From contig CP043652.1 of NCBI GenBank assembly GCA_014218215.1, forward strand, positions 1,054,001 to 1,118,000: a stretch of 64,000 nt of DNA, written 5' to 3'. This document shows, piece after piece, positions 25,656-33,393 of this stretch. Under the pieces are notes generated by a model, which was given only the letters and a program-made list of their open reading frames with translations, made no database searches and was not told where the DNA came from. Source of the stretch: Geodermatophilaceae bacterium NBWT11. Its GTDB lineage: Bacteria > Actinomycetota > Actinomycetes > Mycobacteriales > Geodermatophilaceae. Positions within the stretch are counted from its first letter, which is position 1. Every line of letters starts with the position of its first letter. Made by a program: the position numbers and the translations under genes.

Positions 25656-27200
25656 ATGAGTACCGCCACGGCCGGCACACCGGTCGAGAACACCACCCCC
25701 CGCGCCGGACGACGGGAGTGGCTCGGCCTCGCCGTGCTGATGCTCCCGGTCCTGCTCGTCTCGGTCGACGGGACGGTGCTGACCTTCGCCGTCCCCTCGA
25801 TCACCCGGGCCCTGGTGCCCAGCGGCACCGAGCTGCTCTGGGCCGTCGACGTCTACCCGCTGGTGCTCGCCGGTCTGCTGATCACCGCCGGCACGCTGGG
25901 CGACCGGTTCGGCCGGCGTCGGATGCTGCTGATCGGCGCCGCCGGGTTCGGCATCGCATCGGTGCTGGCCGCCTACGCCCCCGACATCCGCTGGCTGATC
26001 GCCGCCCGGGCCCTGCAGGGTCTCTTCGGCGCGGCCCTGATGCCCTCGACGCTCTCCCTGCTGCGCAACCTGTTCCTGGACCGGCAGCAGCGTCGGCTGG
26101 CCATCGCGGTCTGGGCCGCCGGGTTCTCCGGCGGCGCCGCCCTGGGCCCGATCCTGGGCGGTTGGCTGCTCGAGCACTACTGGTGGGGCTCGGTCTTCCT
26201 GGTGAACGTGCCGGTGCTGGCCGCCCTGCTGGTGGTCGGACCCCTGCTGCTGCCCGAGTCCCGCGACCCCTCCCCCGGTCGGCTCGACCTGGTCAGCGTC
26301 GGCCTCTCGCTGACCACGATGTTGCCGGTGGTCTACGCCATCAAGACCCTGGCCACCGGCGAGGTGTCGGTGACCAGCGTGGGCGCGGCCGTGCTCGGCG
26401 TGGCCAGCGGGATCACCTTCGTCCGCCGCCAGCTCACCGGCCGCGACCCGCTGATGGACCTGCGACTGTTCCGCTCCCGGGTGGTCACCGCCGCCATCAG
26501 CGCCAACCTGCTCAGCATCGCCGCCCTGACCGGCCTGCTGCTCATCACCTCGCAGTACCTGCAGCTCGTGCTGGGCGTCGGCCCACTCGACGCCGGCCTG
26601 CTCCTCGTGCCGGGTCTGATCGCCTCGGTGCTCGCGGGCCTGGCTGCGGTCCCGCTGGCGAAGGTCGTCCCGGTGCGCTGGCTGGTCGTCACCGGGCTGC
26701 TGCTCGGCGTGGCCGGGTACGTCGTGGCCACCCGGCTGGGCCCGGACTCCGACGTCCTCGTCGTCGTGCTGGCGTTCGGTCTGGTCGCCGCCGGCGCCGG
26801 GTTGTCGGAGACGCTGACCAACGACGCGATCCTCACCGCCGCACCGGCCGAGCGCGCCGGGCAGGCCAGCGCGGTCAGCGAGACCGCCTACGAGCTGGGC
26901 ACCGGCCTCGGGGTCGCCGTGCTGGGCAGCGTGCTGGGTGCGGTCTACACTGCCCGCCTCGTGCTGCCCGCCGGCGTGGACGGCGCGGATGCCACCGCTG
27001 CCGGCACGCTGGGCGGCGCCGTGGACGTCGCCGGTCGGCTGCCGGCCGACACCGCGACCGCGCTGACCACCAGCGCCCAGGAGGCGTTCAGCGCCGGCAT
27101 GGACGCCGCTGCGGGCATCGGGGCGGTCGTGATGGTGGGCGCCGTCGTCCTCGTGGCCACGGTCTGGCGGGAGAAGCGGACCCCGCAGGGCGACCGGTAG
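25656..27200 (+). CDS. MFS multidrug efflux transporter, DHA2 (14-TMS) type
   Basis: 514-residue drug:proton antiporter. TM1 contains LLVSVDGTVLTFAVPSI, the motif A loop is GDRFGRRRML, and motif C is near GAALGPILGGWL. Hydrophobicity fits 14 segments, with a long extracytoplasmic loop before the last. Closest well-known relatives are QacA, SmvA and LfrA, which export lipophilic cations. The ATG follows GAGGACACG. Controlled by the adjacent TetR regulator through the operator described. Confidence 0.9.
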   Translation: MSTATAGTPVENTTPRAGRREWLGLAVLMLPVLLVSVDGTVLTFAVPSITRALVPSGTELLWAVDVYPLVLAGLLITAGTLGDRFGRRRMLLIGAAGFGIASVLAAYAPDIRWLIAARALQGLFGAALMPSTLSLLRNLFLDRQQRRLAIAVWAAGFSGGAALGPILGGWLLEHYWWGSVFLVNVPVLAALLVVGPLLLPESRDPSPGRLDLVSVGLSLTTMLPVVYAIKTLATGEVSVTSVGAAVLGVASGITFVRRQLTGRDPLMDLRLFRSRVVTAAISANLLSIAALTGLLLITSQYLQLVLGVGPLDAGLLLVPGLIASVLAGLAAVPLAKVVPVRWLVVTGLLLGVAGYVVATRLGPDSDVLVVVLAFGLVAAGAGLSETLTNDAILTAAPAERAGQASAVSETAYELGTGLGVAVLGSVLGAVYTARLVLPAGVDGADATAAGTLGGAVDVAGRLPADTATALTTSAQEAFSAGMDAAAGIGAVVMVGAVVLVATVWREKRTPQGDR

Positions 27201-27222
27201 GGCTGATCACAGCCGGACACGG

Positions 27223-27228
27223 CAGGAT
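27223..27228 (+). promoter_or_regulatory. Possible -10 box CAGGAT, leaderless start
   Basis: CAGGAT ends 6 nt before the GTG at 27235. It matches NANNNT and the leaderless spacing of other genes in this window. Confidence 0.4.
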
Positions 27229-27234
27229 GACCCC

Positions 27235-28611
27235 GTGGCCAGGCCCAGCATCGTCCCCATCGCCCTCACCCTCGACGACCGCACGGGCTACACGCTGTGG
27301 GCTCCTCCGTGGGAGGAGGACGGCGAGGAGTGGCAGGCCTTCCTCGGCAACTCCGAGGGCGAGACGGCCACCGTGCACCTCTTCCCGACCCCGGCCGCGC
27401 TCGCCGCGTTCTGCCGCAGCAGCACCGACCACGACCTGTCCGACCACCCGGTCTGGCCGGTCGTCGCCGGCCTGGGTGCCGCCGACCTCACCCCGGACGA
27501 GGACCACCGGTTCGACCTGGACGGGGTCTACGACGTCGTCGCCGACAACCCCGACCGCTGGGCGGTGGAGGAGCTCGCCGCGACCTTCGACGTCGTCGGC
27601 CGGATCGCCGAGTGCTGCGACACCGCACCCGACGAGGACGACGAGACCGACGACGACTCCGAGGACGACGAGACCGCCTTCGAGTCCGTCGCCGAGCTGA
27701 TGGCCCAGCCCGAGGTCGCCATGCTCGGCCTAGGCGTCGAGGCGTTCGTCGGCCGCACCGGCGAGGAGTCCTGGATCAAGCTGGGCAGCTCGGTCGACGA
27801 GCTCTGGGAGGACGTCGTCGAGGAGGTCGACGAGCACCTGGACTGGACCGGCGCCGGCACCGTGGACGTCGCGGACTACCCGTCGGCCAGCGAGGAGTCG
27901 CAGTCCCGCGCGGCCGAGCCCGAGGACGCCGAGGCCGCCGACGTGGACGGGGACGACGACACCGAGGACGAGGACGTCGAGGTGGCCGCTGTCGTCCCCA
28001 CCCCCACGAGCACCATCAGCGGGAGCCGGCTCACCGCCTCCCCGGCGGCCGTGGCCGCTGCCGCGGGCTTCTGGGAGGGCGTCGGCATCCTGCCCGTCGA
28101 GGTCGTCGTCCCCGAGGGCGCGGGTCTGACCCTGCGCTGCTACGTCGACGACGAGGCCCGCTTCCTGGGCCGCGACGGCGAGGTGTTCCTCTTCGGCACC
28201 CCCGCCGAGCTGTCGGCCTTCATCGCCGGCGACGAGGGGCACGACCTGACCGAGATCGCCTCCTGGCCCGAGGTCGCCGCCACCGAGACCCGGCCGCTGC
28301 CCGCCGACCAGGACCGCTACGACCTCACCGAGCTCGCCGAGCTGCTCAGCGAGGTGGCCGACGGTGCGGCCGGTCTGGTCGACCACGGCGTCCTCACCCA
28401 GCCGGTCGAGGGCGCCCGCGACCTGGCCGAGTACGCCGGACTGCCCCGGGTCGAGGAGCTGCTCGCCCCGAGCACCCCGCTCGGGCAGGCCGTGGCCCGC
28501 AGCGACCGCGAGCCGCAGGCCGCCCTGCGCGCCGAGGACGCCGCCGCCCTCACCGGCCCGTGGGACGAGCTCGTCCGCGAGGTCAGCACCGCCCTGGTCT
28601 TCCGGGACTGA
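27235..28611 (+). CDS. Acidic protein of unknown function with a duplicated domain
   Basis: 458 residues, no signal peptide or membrane segment. Two related segments flank a highly acidic middle. Copy 1 (about 35-105) reads FLGN..ETATVHLFPTPAALAAFC, HDLSDHPVWPVV and DEDHRFDL; copy 2 (about 300-385) reads FLGR..EVFLFGTPAELSAFI, HDLTEIASWPEV and DQDRYDL. The linker includes runs such as DEDDETDDDSEDDE. Between upp and add it occupies the position of M. tuberculosis Rv3311, also a conserved protein of unknown function and similar size; homology is inferred from synteny. Likely cytosolic scaffold or binding protein; no enzymatic motif seen. Confidence 0.75.
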   Translation: MARPSIVPIALTLDDRTGYTLWAPPWEEDGEEWQAFLGNSEGETATVHLFPTPAALAAFCRSSTDHDLSDHPVWPVVAGLGAADLTPDEDHRFDLDGVYDVVADNPDRWAVEELAATFDVVGRIAECCDTAPDEDDETDDDSEDDETAFESVAELMAQPEVAMLGLGVEAFVGRTGEESWIKLGSSVDELWEDVVEEVDEHLDWTGAGTVDVADYPSASEESQSRAAEPEDAEAADVDGDDDTEDEDVEVAAVVPTPTSTISGSRLTASPAAVAAAAGFWEGVGILPVEVVVPEGAGLTLRCYVDDEARFLGRDGEVFLFGTPAELSAFIAGDEGHDLTEIASWPEVAATETRPLPADQDRYDLTELAELLSEVADGAAGLVDHGVLTQPVEGARDLAEYAGLPRVEELLAPSTPLGQAVARSDREPQAALRAEDAAALTGPWDELVREVSTALVFRD

Positions 28612-28662
28612 CGAGAAGCGCCCTTCTCGTCAGGAGTCCTGACGAGAAGGGCGCTTCTCGTC
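28610..28662. repeat. Double-hairpin palindrome fused to the stop codon
   Basis: GACGAGAAG-CGCC-CTTCTCGTC (28610-28631) is a perfect 9-bp-stem hairpin. Its exact reverse complement follows at 28641-28662, so all 53 bp form one palindrome broken only at the central base. The first G and A are part of the TGA stop of the preceding gene. The same 22-bp hairpin recurs at 46860-46881. Could act as a terminator or be a REP-like dispersed element. Confidence 0.85.
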
Positions 28663-28673
28663 CTGCACAGCAG

Positions 28674-28707
28674 AACGGCCGGCCCCCCGTGAGGGGGACC
28701 GGCCGTT
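28674..28707. terminator. Bidirectional terminator between convergent genes
   Basis: AACGGCCGGCCCCC pairs with GGGGG-A-CCGGCCGTT across a short CGTGA loop, a very strong GC stem with one bulge. It lies 19 nt beyond the stop of the DEAD-box helicase gene and 63 nt beyond the opposing gene. Confidence 0.75.
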
Positions 28708-28725
28708 CAGCCGTTCAGGGGTGGA

Positions 28726-30300
28726 TCAGTACGAGCGGGCCGGGCGGGGCGGGCGTCCGCCCTGGCCGCCACCGGTGGGGCGGGCGCCGGGCGAACGGCG
28801 GTCCCCGTAGGTGGGACGGTCACCGGCGGGACGGGCCGGACGGTCGCCGTAGGACGGGCGGTCACCGGCCGGGCGGGCCGGACGGTCGCCGTAGGAGGGA
28901 CGCTCGCCGGCCGGACGGGCCGGGCGGTCGCCGAAGCCCTCGCGACGGGGACGACGGTCGCCGCCACCCTCACGACGCGGGCGACCCGAGGACGAGCCAC
29001 CCCGCGAGGGACGGACCGGACGCTCGACGGGCTCGACGTGCACACCGGCCGCCACGAGCTCGGCGATCGGGGCGTCGCCCGGACGGATCCGGGACACGTC
29101 GGTGTTCACCGCGGCCTGGCGGAAGCGGCGCTTGGCCTGGCCCACCTGGTCGGGCAGCAGCAGCGAGACGACGACACCCGCGGCACCGGCGCGCGCGGTG
29201 CGGCCGGAGCGGTGCAGGTAGGTCTTGTGGTCTGCCGGCGGGTCGTAGTGCAGGACCAGCGACACGTCGTCGACGTGGATGCCGCGGGCGGCGACGTCGG
29301 TGGCGACCAGGACCGGCGAGCGGGCGTCGGTGAACGCCTCGAGCGCGCGGCGACGGGCCGACTGCGGCAGACCGCCGTGGATCGGCTCGGCCTTGATGCC
29401 GACCTGCTGCAGGTTGTCGGCGAGCCGGTCGGCGCCGTGCTGGGTGCGCACGAAGATGATCGTGCGGCCCGGGCGGGCGGCGAGCTGCTCGGTGACCCGC
29501 AGGCGGTCCGGGAAGGACACGCTGTAGGCGCGGTGCTCGGCCGGCGGCGCGGCGTCGGCGGCGGTGACCACCGAGTGACGGGCCGGGTCCTTGAGGTAAC
29601 GACGGACGAGGCTGTCGACCTCACCGTCCAGGGTGGCCGAGAAGAGCAGGCGCTGACCGTCGGTGCGGGTCTGGTCGAGCAGCTCCTTCACCACGGGCAG
29701 GAAGCCCAGGTCGGACATGAAGTCCGCCTCGTCGATGACCGAGATCTCGACGTCGGTGAGCGAGCACTCGCCCTGGTTGATCAGGTCCTGCAGGCGGCCC
29801 GGCGTCGCGATGACGACGTCGACGCCGCGGCGCAGCTGCTGGATCTGGCGGTACATCGAGGCACCGCCGTAGACCGCGGCGAGCTGCACGCCGTTGGACT
29901 GGCCCAGCGGGGCCAGCGCGTCGTGCACCTGCTGCGCGAGCTCACGGGTGGGGACGAGCACGAGGCCACGCGGGGCGCGGCGACCGTGCTGGACGTCCTG
30001 GCCGAGGCGGTGCAGGAGGGGCAGACCGAAGGCCAGGGTCTTGCCCGAGCCGGTGGCTGCCTTGCCGAGCACGTCGCGGCCGGCCATGGCGTCCGGCAGG
30101 GCGGAGGTCTGGATGGCGAACGGGTGCCGGATGCCCTTGCGCTCGAGCGCGGTGACCAGCTGCTGCTGGAGACCGAGCTGGGCGAACGAGGGGCCGGTGG
30201 GCTCGGCGGCGGTCTCGACCTCGGGGGTCTCGACAGCGGCCTCAGGAGCCTCGGTGGTGGGAACGGTGGTGCTGGTGTCGACAGAGTCGAACGAGGACAA
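28726..30300 (-). CDS. DEAD-box ATP-dependent RNA helicase
   Basis: 524 residues. Motifs in order: Q motif (PFAIQTSALP), I ATGSGKT (82-88), Ia PTRELA, GG, Ib TPGR, II DEAD, III SAT, IV IIFVRT, V ARGIHV, VI HRSGRTARAG. It unwinds RNA in ribosome assembly, decay or cold adaptation (DeaD/RhlE type). The C-terminal 95 residues are Arg/Gly/Pro-rich with three tandem copies of GDRPARPAG(E/D)RP(S/T)Y, a likely RNA-binding disordered tail. A TTG start is chosen because GGAG lies 7 nt upstream and no nearby ATG/GTG fits. A long leader precedes it. Confidence 0.92.
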   Translation of the reverse strand: MSSFDSVDTSTTVPTTEAPEAAVETPEVETAAEPTGPSFAQLGLQQQLVTALERKGIRHPFAIQTSALPDAMAGRDVLGKAATGSGKTLAFGLPLLHRLGQDVQHGRRAPRGLVLVPTRELAQQVHDALAPLGQSNGVQLAAVYGGASMYRQIQQLRRGVDVVIATPGRLQDLINQGECSLTDVEISVIDEADFMSDLGFLPVVKELLDQTRTDGQRLLFSATLDGEVDSLVRRYLKDPARHSVVTAADAAPPAEHRAYSVSFPDRLRVTEQLAARPGRTIIFVRTQHGADRLADNLQQVGIKAEPIHGGLPQSARRRALEAFTDARSPVLVATDVAARGIHVDDVSLVLHYDPPADHKTYLHRSGRTARAGAAGVVVSLLLPDQVGQAKRRFRQAAVNTDVSRIRPGDAPIAELVAAGVHVEPVERPVRPSRGGSSSGRPRREGGGDRRPRREGFGDRPARPAGERPSYGDRPARPAGDRPSYGDRPARPAGDRPTYGDRRSPGARPTGGGQGGRPPRPARSY

Positions 30301-30473
30301 GCGGGAACTCCGATACAGATCGGGGCGCGTCCCGTGGGTGGTGCAGAGCTGCCGGGGGACCCGGCGCCTTCACTGGTGATCGCGTGCGTCGACGGTGACG
30401 CTGGATCTGCACGGATGCGCTCTTCCCCGGACAGGACCGTCCGGGAGGATGGCCGGCACTCGCCGGCACGTCG

Positions 30474-30479
30474 AGGTTA
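30474..30479 (-). promoter_or_regulatory. Candidate -10 box for the helicase gene
   Basis: TAACCT on the minus strand, giving a leader of about 165-170 nt before the TTG start. Long leaders are usual for cold-inducible helicases. No convincing -35 box. The rest of the 223-bp gap holds no gene that I can see. Confidence 0.35.
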
Positions 30480-30523
30480 GCAGCGATCGCCGGGGATTGA
30501 TTCCCACGGACGGGTGTGCGCGC

Positions 30524-31582
30524 TCACCCCCGCAGTGCGGCGTACCCCGACCGGACGTCGGCGAGCAGCTGCGCGCGGTCGCCGTCGGCCAGGAAGGCGG
30601 CGGCCACGGCCCGCTCGGTGACGGTCTGGACGTCGTCCCACCCCCAGCCGTGCGCGGCCACGACGGCAGCGAACTCGGAGCTGGTGGACACCCCGCTCAT
30701 CAGCCGGTTGTCGGTGTTGAGGGTGACGGCGAAGCCGAGGGCGTGCAGCCGGCCGACCGGGTGGCGGGCCAGCGAGCTGTAGGCGCCGGTCTGCACGTTC
30801 GACGACGGGGCGACCTCCAGGGGCACCTGCTCGTCGAGCACCCGCTGCGCCGTCGGGCCCAGCGGTCCGCCGTCCTCGGGCACCTCGTCGGCGATCCGCA
30901 CCCCGTGGCCCAGCCGCTCGGCGCAGGCACCGTCGAGGGCCACCCTGATGCTCTCGACGCCGTGCGCCTCGCCGGCGTGGATCGTGCGGTGCGCCTGCGC
31001 CCGGTCCAGCAGCGCGATGGCGGAGGGGTGCCGGTCGGCGGGGAAGCCGATCTCCGGGCCGGCAAGGTCGAAGCCAACGACGCCGGCGTCCCGGTAGCGG
31101 ACGACGAGACCGGCGACCTCGTCCCACCGGTCGGCCTGGCGCATCGCGCACAGCAGCGTGCCGACCCGGATCGTCCCGGCTTCCCGTGCACCGGTGGCGT
31201 AGCCGTCGAGCATCGCCTCGACCGCGGCCTCGATCGGCATCGCGGTCAGCAGCTCCGGGGCCATGCGCACCTCGGCGTGCACCACGCCGTCGGCGGCGAG
31301 GTCCAGGGCGGCCTCCCGGGCGACCCGGTGCACCGCCTCGGGGGTCTGCATGACCCCGACGGTGTGCGCGAAGGTCTCCAGGTAGCGCACCAGGGAGCCG
31401 GAGTCGGCGGCCTGCCGGAACCAGGCCCCCAGGGACGCGGCGTCGTCGGCGGGCAGCTCGCGGTAGCCGATCTGGTCGGCCAGCTCGAGGACCGTCTGCG
31501 GCCGGAGCCCGCCATCCAGGTGGTCGTGCAGGAGCACCTTGGGGGCGCGGGCGAGGGTCTCCGGGGTCGGTGCGGCGGACAT
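30524..31582 (-). CDS. add: Adenosine deaminase
   Basis: 352-residue zinc amidohydrolase converting (deoxy)adenosine to (deoxy)inosine. Metal ligands are in HDHLDGG (His19, His21), then HAGEAHG with the catalytic Glu, and a C-terminal LNTDN aspartate; SSNVQTG matches the family SSN(x)QT block. The ATG at 31582 is chosen over a GTG three codons upstream because a TAGCGT box ends exactly 7 nt before it. The promoter begins inside the stop codon of the upstream ABC permease gene. Inosine produced is the substrate for the PNP at 16291. Confidence 0.93.
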   Translation of the reverse strand: MSAAPTPETLARAPKVLLHDHLDGGLRPQTVLELADQIGYRELPADDAASLGAWFRQAADSGSLVRYLETFAHTVGVMQTPEAVHRVAREAALDLAADGVVHAEVRMAPELLTAMPIEAAVEAMLDGYATGAREAGTIRVGTLLCAMRQADRWDEVAGLVVRYRDAGVVGFDLAGPEIGFPADRHPSAIALLDRAQAHRTIHAGEAHGVESIRVALDGACAERLGHGVRIADEVPEDGGPLGPTAQRVLDEQVPLEVAPSSNVQTGAYSSLARHPVGRLHALGFAVTLNTDNRLMSGVSTSSEFAAVVAAHGWGWDDVQTVTERAVAAAFLADGDRAQLLADVRSGYAALRG

Positions 31583-31589
31583 CCGCGGC

Positions 31590-31595
31590 ACGCTA
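31590..31595 (-). promoter_or_regulatory. -10 box TAGCGT for add, containing the upstream gene's stop
   Basis: TAGCGT on the minus strand; its first three bases are the TAG stop of the ABC-2 permease gene. The 7-nt spacing to the ATG implies a leaderless transcript. Confidence 0.55.
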
Positions 31596-32405
31596 CCCGT
31601 CCGCGCGGTCCCGCCAGCGGAAGGTCAGCACGCACAGCCCCAGCCCGACCGCGACCCACACCAGGAGCACCAGCGCGACCCGGCCCAGCTCCCACGACCC
31701 GGCCGGCTCCTGCGCGGCGAGGACGTCGGGCAGGAACACCGAGCGCAGGCCCTGGGCCATCCACTTCAGCGGGAAGACCGAGGCGATGGTCTGCATCCAG
31801 GTGGGGATCTGGTCGAACCGGAAGAACACCCCGGAGATGAACTGCAGGATCAGCGCGAACGGGGTGACCGTCGCCGACGCCGACCGACCGTTCTTGGCCA
31901 GGCTGGAGACGGCGATGCCCAGCAGGGTGCAGGCCGCCGAGCCGAGGAACGCGACCCACAGGAAGGTCAGCCAGTCGGCCCCGCTGGGCAGGTCGATGCC
32001 GTAGAGCACCACACCGACGACCAGCAGGATCACGATCGTCGCGACGGTCACGGCGAAGACCTGGGCGATCTTGCCGACGAAGTAGGCGCTCTTGGGCATG
32101 GGCGTGCCGGCCAGGTGCTTGAGCGAGCCGTCGCTGCGCTCGGTGGCGATGTTGATCGCCATGTTCTGCAGGCTCGCGCCCAGGATCCCGGCCGCGATCA
32201 CCCCGGCCATGAAGTACTGGGTGAAGCTGACGCCGCCACCGATGTCGTAGTCCAGCACCGCGCCGAAGACGACGAGCAGGATCACCGGGAACATCAGCGT
32301 GAAGACGACGGACTCGCGCTGCCGGAAGAACTCCTTGAGCTCCACCCCGGCGCGCACCCGGTAGACCCGTGCCAGGGACGGGAGCTTCACCGTGGGGGCG
32401 CTCAC
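31593..32405 (-). CDS. ABC-2 type transporter permease
   Basis: 270-residue integral membrane subunit with six predicted segments. Features include a charged N-terminal elbow (GVELKEFFRQRESVVFTLMFPVILLVVFG), the ATERSDGSLKHLAGTPM coupling region, and LLGIAVSSLAKNGRSA. This is the DrrB/NodJ exporter type. The GTG overlaps the ATPase stop as GTGA, so the two form one exporter. Substrate unknown; it lies between add and deoA. Confidence 0.88.
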   Translation of the reverse strand: MSAPTVKLPSLARVYRVRAGVELKEFFRQRESVVFTLMFPVILLVVFGAVLDYDIGGGVSFTQYFMAGVIAAGILGASLQNMAINIATERSDGSLKHLAGTPMPKSAYFVGKIAQVFAVTVATIVILLVVGVVLYGIDLPSGADWLTFLWVAFLGSAACTLLGIAVSSLAKNGRSASATVTPFALILQFISGVFFRFDQIPTWMQTIASVFPLKWMAQGLRSVFLPDVLAAQEPAGSWELGRVALVLLVWVAVGLGLCVLTFRWRDRADG

Positions 32406-33322
32406 GAGGCCACCGCCACGGTCTCGGCGGGGTCGGACTGGCCGATCATCTGCAGGTACACGTCCTCGAGCGTGGGCCGGGCGACGGCGAGGTCGGGGAC
32501 CTCGCCGGGGAACCGGGCGGCCAGGGTGGCGACGAAGGCCGTGGGGGTGGCGGTCGCCTCGGTGCGTCGGGCGCCGTCCTCGGTCCAGCTGACGACGGCG
32601 GGGGCCTGCCCGCGGCCACCCAGGGCCGAGGGGACGGCGACCTCGACCAGCCGGCCGCCGGTGATGACCCCGACCCGGTCGGCCAGCTCCTCGGCCTCGT
32701 CCAGGTAGTGGGTGGTCAGCAGCATCGTCGTCCCCAGGTCGCGCAGGGAGCGGATCAGCGACCAGAACTGGCGCCGGGCCTCGGGGTCGAACCCGGTGGT
32801 GGGCTCGTCGAGGAACAGCAGCGCGGGCCGGCCGACGATGCCCAGCGCGACGTCGAGCCGGCGCCGCTGGCCTCCGGACAGCGACCGGCCGCGGGCCTTC
32901 GCCTTCTCGGTCAGGCCGACGAGCTCCAGCACCTCGGCCGGCTCGCGGGCGTCGGGGTAGTACGCGGCCTGGGCGGTCAGCAGCTCCAGGCAGGTCAGCT
33001 GGCTGTCGCCGCCACCGGACTGCAGCACGATGCCGATGTCGGACTTCCACCGCCGACCGCCGTGCGCCGGGTCGACGCCGAGCACCTGCACCTCGCCGCC
33101 GTCCCGGGAGCGGTAGCCCTCGAGCACCTCGACGGTGGTGGTCTTGCCCGCCCCGTTCGGGCCGAGCAGCGCGAACACCTCACCGCGGCGGATGTCGAGG
33201 TCCAGGCCGTCGACGGCGTTGCGGTCGCCGTAGCGCTTCACCAGCCCGCGGACGCTGATGGCCGCATCGGGGTCGAGCGGGCCGGTGCTGCTGGGTGCTG
33301 CCGTCGCGGCGGAACTGCTCAC
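32402..33322 (-). CDS. ABC exporter ATP-binding subunit, DrrA-like
   Basis: 306 residues. Walker A GPNGAGKT, Q-loop VLQSGGG, signature LSGGQRRRLDVALG, Walker B LLFLDEPTTGFDP and switch His in TTHYLDEAEELADRV; a DrrA-type C-terminal extension ends VARPTLEDVYLQMIG. It powers the overlapping ABC-2 permease. The GTG start is chosen by the position of the conserved ISVRGLVKRYG block; a GGGGGAG lies somewhat far upstream. Exports drugs, lipids or polysaccharides in relatives. Confidence 0.87.
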   Translation of the reverse strand: MSSSAATAAPSSTGPLDPDAAISVRGLVKRYGDRNAVDGLDLDIRRGEVFALLGPNGAGKTTTVEVLEGYRSRDGGEVQVLGVDPAHGGRRWKSDIGIVLQSGGGDSQLTCLELLTAQAAYYPDAREPAEVLELVGLTEKAKARGRSLSGGQRRRLDVALGIVGRPALLFLDEPTTGFDPEARRQFWSLIRSLRDLGTTMLLTTHYLDEAEELADRVGVITGGRLVEVAVPSALGGRGQAPAVVSWTEDGARRTEATATPTAFVATLAARFPGEVPDLAVARPTLEDVYLQMIGQSDPAETVAVAS

Positions 33323-33352
33323 GGGGACCGAGTCTCCCCCATGTGTCTGTGC

Positions 33353-33391
33353 GGAGTGCCCGGGTGCGGGTTTCCTGCGCCCGGGCACTCC
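33353..33391 (-). terminator. Terminator after deoA
   Basis: GGAGTGCCCGGG (33353-33364) and CCCGGGCACTCC (33380-33391) form a perfect 12-bp stem immediately after the deoA stop codon, separating it from the ABC exporter genes. Confidence 0.75.
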
Positions 33392-33393
33392 GG

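Noticed and set aside
25078-27200. Horizontally acquired resistance island
   Set aside because: The TetR/MFS pair has the same base composition and codon style as its neighbours and no integrase, IS or repeats flank it.
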